This document shows positions 1 to 7,151 of a DNA stretch of 35,995 nt, one piece after another. The stretch comes from Cyanobacteria bacterium UBA2855. Its GTDB lineage: Bacteria; Cyanobacteriota; Vampirovibrionia; Gastranaerophilales; Gastranaerophilaceae. Numbering within the stretch: the stretch's first letter is position 1; each line of letters begins with the position of its first letter. The stretch lies in the NCBI GenBank assembly GCA_002350725.1, contig DEFJ01000009.1, forward strand, positions 1 to 35,995. The letters run 5' to 3'. Made by a program: the position numbers and the translations under genes. Under the pieces are notes generated by a model. It was given only the letters and a program-made list of their open reading frames with translations. It did no database searches and was not told where the DNA came from.

Positions 1-1218
1 AAAGTAGTATTTCCGTGGGTTACCGTTTGGAGAGATTATAAGTCAGGGAAATGGCTTGGTTGGATTTTACAAACAGGGAATCCGAATTCTGATTTAATAT
101 TTCAATCATTTTATTATGCGGTAGAAGAATTTGGTCTGCCTAAAGACGTTATTATCGATAATGGTAAAGACTATCGGTCAAAAGATTTTGCAGGAGGGAG
201 AAAAGATTTTAAAATCGAAACAAACAAAAATAAAACTTCAGCAATGCTAAAAGAATTGAATGTTAATGTGCATTTTGCCCTGCCTTATAACGCACAAACA
301 AAGCCTGTTGAAAGAGATTTTTTGAAAATCAAAGAACTTTTATCAAAACATTGTATCGGTTACCGTGGCGGTAATGTTGTTGAAAGACCTGAAAAATTGG
401 CTAAAGAAATTAAAGACGGCAAAATTATGAAATTTGAAGATTTTAAAGAACTCTTTGATAAAACAATTATCAACATTTTAAATAAAAAGCCGTCAAATGG
501 TAAAAATCTCAACGGAAGATGCCCTGATGATTTATTTTATGAAGAGTATAAAGAAAAAATAGTAACTTCAAAAGATGCATTAAAATTGTTCTGTTCAAGA
601 ACATCAAATACCTACACCATCAGCAAAAATGGAGTAAAAGATGGAAAATTGCAAACTACCTATTGGGCAGATTGGATGATACATAAAAAAGGTATGAAAG
701 TATATTTGCGCCGAGATATAAAAAATTATAAAGAAGCTTGGGTATTTAACGCTGAAAATGATGAATTTATAGGAAAAGCCGAAGCATTTAAATCCGTTGC
801 AGCACTTTATGCGCCTGAAGTATCAAAAGAAGAATTTGAAACAGCTATGGCAACAAAGAAAAGAAATATAAAACTTGCAAAATCATATATTAAACAAAAT
901 AAAGAAATATCAGTAGAAGAAAAATACAAAAATTACGAAACAGCTTATCAAAGTGTTGAAAGAGAATACAAAAAACCTGTTAAAGTTTCAAAAATTGCTA
1001 ATACCAGTATGGATAAAGCAATACAAAAGAATAAAGATATGGAAAGTTATGGTAAGGCGGACTTATCAATATTTTTAAATAAAGAGGAACCTCCCAAAAA
1101 GAAGAAATTTTACTATTGGAATACGGATAAAGAATTGGATGAGCCGGATGAAGAATTGTATTTGAGAGGAACAGACAGGAAAATTACAGAACAACAGAAA
1201 AAGATAGGTTGCGGATAA
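1..1218 (+). CDS. Mu-type DDE transposase, 5'-truncated by window edge
   Basis: The frame is open from base 1 to the TAA at 1216-1218, so the gene starts upstream of the window and at least 405 residues are visible. The integrase-core (rve) fold is recognisable: a strand ending in IIDNGKDYRS gives the second catalytic Asp at visible residue 53. The motif PYNAQTKPVERDF gives the catalytic Glu at residue 104. The first catalytic Asp would lie off the left edge. The remainder is a basic region typical of the C-terminal part of MuA-like transposases (Mu_transpos_C style). The enzyme would carry out strand transfer of a transposable-phage or IS-like element. It directly abuts the next HTH gene (TAA then ATG), so the two are probably co-translated. 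No MuB-type ATPase follows. Seen: the motifs. Family: Mu-like. Inference: a degenerate or minimal Mu-like element. Confidence 0.8.
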   Translation, partial: KVVFPWVTVWRDYKSGKWLGWILQTGNPNSDLIFQSFYYAVEEFGLPKDVIIDNGKDYRSKDFAGGRKDFKIETNKNKTSAMLKELNVNVHFALPYNAQTKPVERDFLKIKELLSKHCIGYRGGNVVERPEKLAKEIKDGKIMKFEDFKELFDKTIINILNKKPSNGKNLNGRCPDDLFYEEYKEKIVTSKDALKLFCSRTSNTYTISKNGVKDGKLQTTYWADWMIHKKGMKVYLRRDIKNYKEAWVFNAENDEFIGKAEAFKSVAALYAPEVSKEEFETAMATKKRNIKLAKSYIKQNKEISVEEKYKNYETAYQSVEREYKKPVKVSKIANTSMDKAIQKNKDMESYGKADLSIFLNKEEPPKKKKFYYWNTDKELDEPDEELYLRGTDRKITEQQKKIGCG

Positions 1219-1638
1219 ATGAAAAGAGACAAATTTTTTGATATTGCAGAAAAAATGTATGTTGAGCAATTTATCACAGAAGCGGAAATTGCCAATAGAA
1301 TCGGTGTTTCAGATAGGACAATAAGACGGTGGAAAGCTCTTGGAGATTGGGGAATAAAACGTGACGGATTTTTGAAAGCTAATACTATATCAAAAGATAC
1401 AATGTATTCACTTGCCCATAAGATGCTTGATGATTTTCATAGTGATATGGATAATAATAGGTTTATTGACCCTTCTCGAATGTATATGTTCACTAATCTG
1501 ATGGATGAAGTTTTAAAGAAACGAAAACAAAGCTATACTAAGGAAGAATTTTTAAGGATTATAAAACAAGTTGTTGATATGGATGAAGAAATGGATTTAG
1601 ATTTTCAGAATATGATGAAAAAAGATGGTTTTATCTAA
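1219..1638 (+). CDS. Small HTH DNA-binding protein of Mu-like element
   Basis: A protein of 139 residues beginning at the ATG immediately after the transposase stop. Residues about 18-40 form a clear helix-turn-helix (EAEIANRIGVSDRTIRRWK) of the kind found in Mu-like phage DUF1804/terminase-small-subunit-like proteins and transposon regulators. The C-terminal half is acidic and helical, without a recognised domain. The position suggests a partner or regulator of the transposase, or a leftover phage morphogenesis protein. Its exact role cannot be assigned. A perfect palindrome follows the stop codon. Confidence 0.65.
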   Translation: MKRDKFFDIAEKMYVEQFITEAEIANRIGVSDRTIRRWKALGDWGIKRDGFLKANTISKDTMYSLAHKMLDDFHSDMDNNRFIDPSRMYMFTNLMDEVLKKRKQSYTKEEFLRIIKQVVDMDEEMDLDFQNMMKKDGFI

Positions 1639-1644
1639 GTTTTT

Positions 1645-1666
1645 AAAACCGTTTTAAAACGGTTTT
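1645..1666. terminator. 22-bp perfect palindrome after transposase operon
   Basis: The sequence 1645-1666 is a perfect inverted repeat (AAAACCGTTTT meeting its own complement). It starts 6 bases after the HTH gene stop codon. It can form a hairpin ending in a T-run and is most simply an intrinsic terminator. A transposase binding site cannot be excluded, because a third partial copy of the half-site (AGCAGTTTT) follows at about 1669. Confidence 0.5.
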
Positions 1667-1773
1667 ATAGCAGTTTTAATTTTGAATATAAAATAATACT
1701 AATTGTGTATTAAACTTTTCTTAAAAAGTCTGTTGAACACTTTTTGAACAAGGTTTGAAATGAGATTGAAGAG

Positions 1774-1992
1774 TTAATTTTTATTTCCCTCGGCATCAAT
1801 AAAAAATGCATTTAAAACATCTGCATTATTACGCAAATGCTTTACTACTGGTGCAAGATTATAACATTCTTCTATTTCAGGTTGATTACTGACGAAATAA
1901 TCAACGATAACGGCTATATTATAGACATTTTCAGCCAATTTGCTAATCTGTTTAAATTCTTTATTTGTAATACTATATCCCGCTTCTTCCAT
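1774..1992 (-). CDS. Hypothetical 72-aa protein
   Basis: The ATG at 1992 is chosen because it has a strong ribosome binding site (AGGAGGG, five bases upstream). A longer reading to 2046 would add a hydrophobic leader with no such site. The product (MEEAGYSITNKEF...) is acidic and probably helical, with no recognised domain. It lies between the transposase remnant and the AAA+/subtilase pair on the opposite strand. I do not recognise it. A cargo gene of the mobile region is possible. Confidence 0.5.
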   Translation of the reverse strand: MEEAGYSITNKEFKQISKLAENVYNIAVIVDYFVSNQPEIEECYNLAPVVKHLRNNADVLNAFFIDAEGNKN

Positions 1993-2367
1993 AATCCCTC
2001 CTAATATCAGGAAACACAATATCAAGGAAGAAGTCAAAAAAAACAAAAAGCAGAAAAGATTTTACAAAAGGACACAAATTATTAGTTTTCAACCAATACG
2101 GATTCTACTTTTGGTATCAAGATACCCCGTTCTGAATCGTGCTGATTGTTGTGTAATAATGTTATTATATTTTCATTTAATCATACTGCTATGTCAAAAA
2201 CAGACATTATGGCTTTATATTTCAAAATCTATTATTTTGTGCGGTATTTAACTAATTATTATGTCCAAATCTGTCATACATGTATAATATAATAATTTTA
2301 AGCAATATTCATAATTTTGATTTTTCAAGAATTTGTTATAGAATTATTACGTAATATAGGAGTTACA
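1993..2367. other. AT-rich intergenic region before the ATPase/protease pair
   Basis: No convincing gene in about 375 bases; an apparent plus-strand reading frame here (1940-2251) lacks a ribosome site and any protein-like composition. A perfect -10 hexamer TATAAT sits at 2283-2288, 79 bases before the downstream ATG, with only a weak -35 candidate. It is a plausible promoter for the ATPase/protease pair, but unproven. Confidence 0.4.
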
Positions 2368-3324
2368 ATGGCTAATTCAACACAAATAAAAGCATTAATT
2401 AAAGCATATTTATCAGACAATAATGTAGATAGATTTAGGACATTATCATTACAAATTGCTGCACATGAAGCACAAAAAGGTCATCTTTCCTTAGCTAATG
2501 AAATAAAGAAAATCGTCGATGATTCTAAAAATGTTACAAATAAAGTCATTCCTTTTACTCCCGACTTATCAGATTTAGTATTATTAACAACTCCAAAAGG
2601 TAAAAAGTGCGAACTTGTTATTTCAAAAGATTTAAAAGATAAAATCGATAGAATATTAAAAGAATATTATAATAAAAATAAATTGTCTAAATATGGTCTG
2701 CATAATCGTAGAAAATTATTACTAGTCGGTGCTCCTGGAACAGGGAAAACAATGACAGCTTCTGTAATTGCATCTGAACTTAATTTGCCATTATACACAA
2801 TTCAAATGGATAGACTTGTAAACAAATATATGGGTGAAACCAGTCAAAAGTTAAGACAAATTTTTGATATTATTCAAAAGCAAAAAGGAATCTTTTTATT
2901 TGATGAATTTGATGCCATAGGCACAGAAAGAGCTTCTGAAAATGATGTTGGTGAGATGCGTAGGGTATTGAACTCCTTTTTACAATTTATAGAAAATGAT
3001 TCTTCTGAAAGTTTAATATTAGCTGCTACAAATAATATATCTTTACTGGATCAAGCTCTATTTAGGAGATTTGATGATATATTAGATTATCAAAAACCAA
3101 CAAAAGAACAAATAAAATTATTATTAGAAAATCGTTTATCAAATTTTAGAGGTAAATTTGATATTAACTCTATTATTACAACAGCATATGGTTTGAGTCA
3201 TTCTGAAATTACTCAAGCATGTATGGATGCTATAAAAGAAGTCATTTTAGATGATAAGAAAAAAGTAACAAAAACAATTTTAAAAAGATTATTGGAAGAT
3301 AGAAAAAAAGCATATAGGAATTAG
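2368..3324 (+). CDS. ietA: AAA+ ATPase, IetA-like (anti-phage pair)
   Basis: A 318-residue ATPase. The start is the ATG at 2368, preceded by TAGGAG; an upstream TTG in the same frame has no ribosome site. Residues 1-90 are a helical N-terminal region. Walker A GAPGTGKT is at 121-128 and Walker B FLFDEFDAIG has acidic residues at 179-180. The sensor motif LAATNN and an FRRFD arginine-finger box (232-236) follow, so the full classic AAA+ core is intact. Nine bases separate its stop from a subtilisin-like protease gene. An AAA+ ATPase followed by an S8 protease is the architecture of the IetA-IetS pair, described on Agrobacterium Ti plasmids and later reported among phage-defence systems. Inference: the ATPase gates or delivers substrates to the protease, or restrains it. 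Assignment rests on architecture and motifs. Confidence 0.8.
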   Translation: MANSTQIKALIKAYLSDNNVDRFRTLSLQIAAHEAQKGHLSLANEIKKIVDDSKNVTNKVIPFTPDLSDLVLLTTPKGKKCELVISKDLKDKIDRILKEYYNKNKLSKYGLHNRRKLLLVGAPGTGKTMTASVIASELNLPLYTIQMDRLVNKYMGETSQKLRQIFDIIQKQKGIFLFDEFDAIGTERASENDVGEMRRVLNSFLQFIENDSSESLILAATNNISLLDQALFRRFDDILDYQKPTKEQIKLLLENRLSNFRGKFDINSIITTAYGLSHSEITQACMDAIKEVILDDKKKVTKTILKRLLEDRKKAYRN

Positions 3325-3332
3325 TAATATAA

Positions 3333-5792
3333 ATGGCAGGAGAGAAATATAATCATATTGATGTTTCAAAGTTTTTTACGTCTCGCCCTTATAAAATTCC
3401 AAGACGTAAAATTACCAAGAAGTCATATACTCCAAAGGATTATAGAAAACACGGAACAGATTTAAATAATTCTCTAAATGAAGTTTTAAACATTCCAAAT
3501 GTAGAAGACTGGGGTATTTATCTTACTATAACCGGAGATGAAAGGTTTTTAGAACAAGCAAAAAGTTTAGAAGATAATGGCAAAAATAATATTAAAATTT
3601 CACGTTTTAAAATAAACGAAGATAGCAGTATTGCGGTCTCAATGTTTGTAAATAAGAAACATATAAACAAATTACTAAATAAAATTTCAGATTATTTATC
3701 TAAAAAGACATCAAAAGGAAATCCTAAAAGCCAACCATTAATGGATAGTATTGACAAAATTCAAACCGCAGTATTAGAAGAACTTTGGGACGGAGATATT
3801 GAAGCAATACCGAGTCAATTAAAAAAATGGTGCGAAATATGGATTATGGAAAGAGATCCCCAAAATTTTTTTGCACTATGCGATGAATTAGAAATAAGAC
3901 ATTCAAATAGAAAAAACGTTATTAAATTTATTGATCGTACTGTAATTAAAATAGAAGTTAACAAAGATGATTTAAACAATTTACTTAATAAATATGCATT
4001 TATTGGGGAATTTAAACCAATTAACAACCTTACAAGTTTTTGGGTAACTATGTCTCCTAGTGAACAACAAGAATGGATTGAAAATCTTAAAAACAGAACT
4101 TCAATTCAAAATACTTCAAATATTGCTATAAGTTTACTAGATACGGGTGTAAATAATACTCATCCTTTATTACAAAACATAATTAAAGACAATGAACTTG
4201 ATACTGTACTCCCGAATAGTAATGTTAATGATAACGACAATCATGGTACAGGAATGTGTGGTATTCTTGCTTATGGTGATATTCAAAAATGTTTAGAAAA
4301 CTCTAATCCTATAACTGTAAATCATCAAATTTCGTCTATTAAAATTGTAGATAAAACATTGAAAGAAAATGATCCTTTACTGTATGGTTCTGTAACAGAA
4401 CAAGGAGTATACCAAGCCCAAATAATTCATCCAAAATCTAATATAATGTATTGTATGGCTATCACTGAAGAAGGTCTTAATTTAGATGGACATCCGTCAT
4501 CTTGGTCTGCTGCTATTGATCAGATAACATCTGGACAAGATATAGAAGATTATAAAAATCAAGGTAATTCACGTTTATTTTTTATATCAGCTGGAAATTC
4601 ATATTATGATAATTCCGAAGAATATCCTAAAGCAAATCTATATAATTCTATCGAAAGCCCAGGTCAAGCTTGGAATTCTATAACAGTAGGTGCATATACT
4701 AATAAAGATGAACTCGGTTCATATGTGCCATTAGCGACAAAGGGGCAAATATCGCCATATACAAAAACATCTTTAAATTGGATAAAATCTCAATGGAGTA
4801 TTATCAAGCCAGAGATTTTATTTGAAGGGGGCAACAAAGTCAAAGATTTAACAGGATGTTCACAAAGTATAGATAGCAGTATTTTAACATTAGATTCAAA
4901 TCCCCTTCAAAATGGAAATTTTGATGTTATAACAGGCACTAGCCCCGCAACAGCTCAAGCAACAAATTTTGCAGCAAAAATTAGGGATTTATACCCTAAT
5001 TACAGAATGGAAACAATTCGAGCTTTAATGATTCATTCTGCAGAGTGGACAGAGGCAATGCTTAAACAATTTTATAAGAATACTGGTAAAAAATCTGATT
5101 ATGCTCGAATTTTTAGAATTTGTGGATATGGTGTTCCTAATTTGGAAAAAGCAATCCATTCTGCATCTAATAGTTTAGTTTTAATTGCAGAAAATGAAAT
5201 TCAACCATACAGGTTAAAAGAAGATGGTAGTAGTACTGCTACAAATGAAATGCATATTTACGAACTACCATGGCCAAAAGAAGAATTAGAAAAACTGTCA
5301 AATACACCTGTTAAATTAAAAGTTACATTATCATATTTTATTGAACCTTCTCCTATAGGTTGTAATGTAAGTAGTAAATATAGATATGCTTCACATGGTT
5401 TAAGATTTGATTTAAATCGTGCAACAGAAAAATTAGATGATTTTATTGCAAAAATATGTGATTATGAAAAACAAGAAGCCAAAGAAAAAGGAATTTCTAT
5501 TTCTGATAGACCAGAATCTCCATGGAAATATAGTGATGAATGTGGCATTAATAATGGTTCTATACATTCAAATGTTTGGGAAGGAACCGCAGCAGATTTA
5601 GCCGAAAGTAATCATTTAATAATATATCCAATCATCGGATGGTGGAAAGAAAGAAAAAATTTAGAGTGCTACAACAAAAAAACTCGATATTCATTGATTG
5701 TTTCGTTAGAAACACCGTCAATTGAGACAGATATCTATACTCCTGTATTAAATAAAGTTAAAATTTCATTACCTCAATCAATAACGACATAA
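3333..5792 (+). CDS. ietS: Subtilisin-like (S8) serine protease, IetS-like
   Basis: An 819-residue protein with no signal peptide, so it is cytoplasmic. The catalytic triad is complete: Asp270 in LLDTGVN, His304 in NDNHGTGMCGIL, Ser537 in TGTSPATAQAT, with oxyanion Asn422 in SAGNS. About 260 residues precede the protease domain, and about 240 residues of beta-rich C-terminal domain follow it. This layout is much larger than secreted subtilisins and matches the IetS family. It is probably co-transcribed with the upstream AAA+ ATPase (9-base gap). Known for the family: the pair acts in phage defence and plasmid stability. Inference: infection triggers proteolysis of phage or host targets; the target is unknown. 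The pair lies between a transposase remnant and tRNA-fragment repeats, consistent with a mobile defence cargo. No terminator is seen after it. Confidence 0.82.
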   Translation: MAGEKYNHIDVSKFFTSRPYKIPRRKITKKSYTPKDYRKHGTDLNNSLNEVLNIPNVEDWGIYLTITGDERFLEQAKSLEDNGKNNIKISRFKINEDSSIAVSMFVNKKHINKLLNKISDYLSKKTSKGNPKSQPLMDSIDKIQTAVLEELWDGDIEAIPSQLKKWCEIWIMERDPQNFFALCDELEIRHSNRKNVIKFIDRTVIKIEVNKDDLNNLLNKYAFIGEFKPINNLTSFWVTMSPSEQQEWIENLKNRTSIQNTSNIAISLLDTGVNNTHPLLQNIIKDNELDTVLPNSNVNDNDNHGTGMCGILAYGDIQKCLENSNPITVNHQISSIKIVDKTLKENDPLLYGSVTEQGVYQAQIIHPKSNIMYCMAITEEGLNLDGHPSSWSAAIDQITSGQDIEDYKNQGNSRLFFISAGNSYYDNSEEYPKANLYNSIESPGQAWNSITVGAYTNKDELGSYVPLATKGQISPYTKTSLNWIKSQWSIIKPEILFEGGNKVKDLTGCSQSIDSSILTLDSNPLQNGNFDVITGTSPATAQATNFAAKIRDLYPNYRMETIRALMIHSAEWTEAMLKQFYKNTGKKSDYARIFRICGYGVPNLEKAIHSASNSLVLIAENEIQPYRLKEDGSSTATNEMHIYELPWPKEELEKLSNTPVKLKVTLSYFIEPSPIGCNVSSKYRYASHGLRFDLNRATEKLDDFIAKICDYEKQEAKEKGISISDRPESPWKYSDECGINNGSIHSNVWEGTAADLAESNHLIIYPIIGWWKERKNLECYNKKTRYSLIVSLETPSIETDIYTPVLNKVKISLPQSITT

Positions 5793-5900
5793 ATACAAAT
5801 AATATGTCTAATTTAAATTTATCAAATGCTCGTTATATCTGTTACAAATAATCATCTAGAGTGTTAGTTTACAGTTCAAGTGTTCACATTTCCCTCTTTG

Positions 5901-5990
5901 TGCGCACGGCTCCCTCTCGTAAAAACGATACTCAATCGTTTTTACTCAGCACAGTCCATGAGGTCGAGAGTTCGAATCTCTCCCTTGCTA
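5901..5990 (+). pseudogene. Half-tRNA remnant with hairpin in place of anticodon loop, copy 1
   Basis: Bases 5966-5982 form a perfect T-arm (GAGAG TTCGAAT CTCTC), followed by an acceptor 3' strand CCTTGCT and discriminator A at 5990. Upstream, CACGG (5905-5909) faces CCATG (5956-5960) as a degenerate anticodon stem. The expected anticodon loop is replaced by a hairpin with an 11-bp perfect stem (5919-5929 with 5935-5945). The matching 5' acceptor AGCAAGG is absent, so this cannot fold as a normal tRNA. The amino-acid identity cannot be read because there is no anticodon. Confidence 0.6.
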
Positions 5991-6076
5991 TTTTTTGACC
6001 TCACGGGTTATTCCCCGTTCGCAGTTCTTTTCAAGAACCAAATCGTGCTGCGTGCTATTCGCACTTGCTCTCTTTG

Positions 6077-6166
6077 TGCGCACGGCTCCCTCTCGTAAAA
6101 ACGATACTCAATCGTTTTTACTCGGCACAGTCCGTGAGGTCGAGAGTTCGAATCTCTCCCTTGCTA
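6077..6166 (+). pseudogene. Half-tRNA remnant with hairpin in place of anticodon loop, copy 2
   Basis: Second copy of the preceding element, offset by 176 bases. Here the outer stem is fully paired (CACGG 6081-6085 with CCGTG 6132-6136). The hairpin stem is 6095-6105 with 6111-6121, the T-arm is 6142-6158 and the acceptor strand ends at 6166. The 5' acceptor strand is again missing. The sequence around the hairpin (CTCTCG ... CTCGGCACAGTCCGTGAG) closely matches the repeats near the tRNA-Thr genes at 20680-20840. Confidence 0.6.
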
Positions 6167-6295
6167 TTTTTGTTGTCCTCACGAGTAATCGCCTTGCGCA
6201 GTTCTTAAAAGAACCAATTCGGAAAATGTTCAAGTGTTCACATTTTTCTCTTCCGAAACAGTATAAGTCTTTTTTATTTTTTTATTCGATATATT

Positions 6296-6341
6296 AAAAC
6301 CCTAAAACCGACTTTGCGTTTTGTACGGTTTTAGGGTTTTT
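6296..6341. terminator. Bidirectional intrinsic terminator
   Basis: Long perfect stem: AAAACCCTAAAACCG (6296-6310) pairs with CGGTTTTAGGGTTTT (6326-6340), with T-runs available on both strands. It lies 42 bases beyond the stop of the minus-strand OmpH-like gene and also closes the repeat array on the plus strand. Confidence 0.85.
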
Positions 6342-6382
6342 GTTCTATTTCAAATGAGCCTTTTTTAAACTAATATAAAAGG

Positions 6383-6877
6383 TTATTTCTTTTTCTTTGT
6401 ATTTTTAATTGCAGCAACTGAAGATTTTAAAGGTGCTGTAATATCTTCACCACCATATAAAACTACATCTTTTGCAATAACTAAGTCATAACCGTTTGCA
6501 TTAGCTTGTTCTCTAACAGCATTAAGAATGTTAAGCTGAATTTCTTGCATTTTAGCATTGTAAACACTGCCGTATGCTTCTCTTTTTTGATTTAACTCTT
6601 TAGTATATTTTTCTTCTAAAGATTTTTTCTTATTAGCATCTTTGGTAGCAGCTACGTCTTTTCTTGCCTTTTCAATGAAAGACATGATTTCTTCTGCTTT
6701 TGCTTGGTTTTCTTTCTTCAAGTCATTAACTTGTGAAGAAGATGCTACTACTTGTTGAATATCAACAACAGCAACTTTGTATTTGCCCAAAGAATCCGAT
6801 AATGCAGAGTTATTTACACTCATACCGATAGCAAATGCTGCTGCAACTACTGCAAATAATTTTAAATTTTTATTCAT
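6383..6877 (-). CDS. OmpH/Skp-family periplasmic chaperone-like protein
   Basis: 164 residues with an N-terminal hydrophobic segment followed by a small-residue region (cleavable signal peptide, about residues 1-27). Then comes the OmpH-type opening strand (YKVAVVDIQQVV), a long charged coiled coil (about 55-115) and a closing strand segment (NGYDLVIAKDVVLYGGEDIT). This is the standard Skp/OmpH layout and length. The family holds unfolded outer-membrane proteins in the periplasm. It is divergent from the outer-membrane barrel gene at 7152, which fits a chaperone/client pairing. The start has a strong AGGAGGG site. The terminator at 6296-6341 follows. The Lys-rich tail (NTKKKK) is unremarkable for this AT-rich lineage. 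Confidence 0.85.
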   Translation of the reverse strand: MNKNLKLFAVVAAAFAIGMSVNNSALSDSLGKYKVAVVDIQQVVASSSQVNDLKKENQAKAEEIMSFIEKARKDVAATKDANKKKSLEEKYTKELNQKREAYGSVYNAKMQEIQLNILNAVREQANANGYDLVIAKDVVLYGGEDITAPLKSSVAAIKNTKKKK

Positions 6878-6976
6878 GTTCCCTCCTTATTTATAAATCC
6901 TAACTACAGTTATACATTAAATAGATGATTTTGTACAAATCCTATACCTCATAAATGTGAACTTTTTATAAGTTTC

Positions 6977-7005
6977 TTTACAAGGTCACAGATGTACTAT
7001 ATAAT
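6977..7005 (+). promoter_or_regulatory. Predicted sigma-70 promoter for the outer-membrane barrel gene
   Basis: TTTACA at 6977-6982 and a perfect TATAAT at 7000-7005, separated by exactly 17 bases. It implies a 5' leader of roughly 140 bases before the ATG at 7152, which is long enough to hold post-transcriptional control. Prediction from consensus only. Confidence 0.6.
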
Positions 7006-7151
7006 AATAACAGCTAAAGACAATAATTTGCTATTTTGTGAATTTTTGTAAAAAAAACGCAACAAAAATATAAGAACTGTTTTTAATAGTTTATTAAGTA
7101 ACAAAATGGTAGTAGAGAAAATATGATTAATTACTAAATTGAAGGTGCGTA

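Larger units (their letters stand above)
5874..6245. repeat. ~176-bp tandem repeat array (2 copies + partial third)
   Basis: Bases 5894-5995 recur almost identically at 6070-6171 (offset 176, three point differences seen in the core: 5949, 5957 and the A/T run ends). The 18-mer GTTCAAGTGTTCACATTT opens the array at 5874-5891 and recurs at 6228-6245, which marks the start of a third, truncated unit. The second half of each unit carries small inverted repeats (GTTCTTTTCAAGAAC near 6024; GTTCTTAAAAGAAC near 6201). The array follows the ietAS pair directly and could mark the edge of an integrated segment. Confidence 0.8.
5793..6295. other. Gene-free stretch with tandem half-tRNA/hairpin repeats
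   Basis: No protein gene. From about 5874 the sequence consists of a ~176-bp unit repeated in tandem (two copies plus the first 18 bases of a third). Each copy carries a 3' half-tRNA and a long hairpin. Before 5874 there is only AT-rich spacer after the protease gene. Apparent reading frames across 5880-6297 are low-quality readings through these repeats and are not genes. Confidence 0.7.

Noticed and set aside
1940..2251. Plus-strand frame of 103 codons
   Set aside because: Overlaps the better-supported 72-residue minus-strand gene, has no ribosome site and a non-protein-like composition (long K and I runs).
2368..5792. ATPase/protease pair as a wholly new system
   Set aside because: The AAA+ plus large S8 protease architecture matches the known IetA-IetS pair, so it is reported as that family.
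5874..6245. Tandem repeat as a CRISPR array
   Set aside because: The unit is ~176 bases, with no short identical repeats and unique spacers, and no cas gene is present.
5880..6297. Two overlapping plus-strand reading frames (72 and 100 codons)
   Set aside because: They run through the tandem half-tRNA repeats, have no ribosome site, and their sequence is the translated repeat unit.
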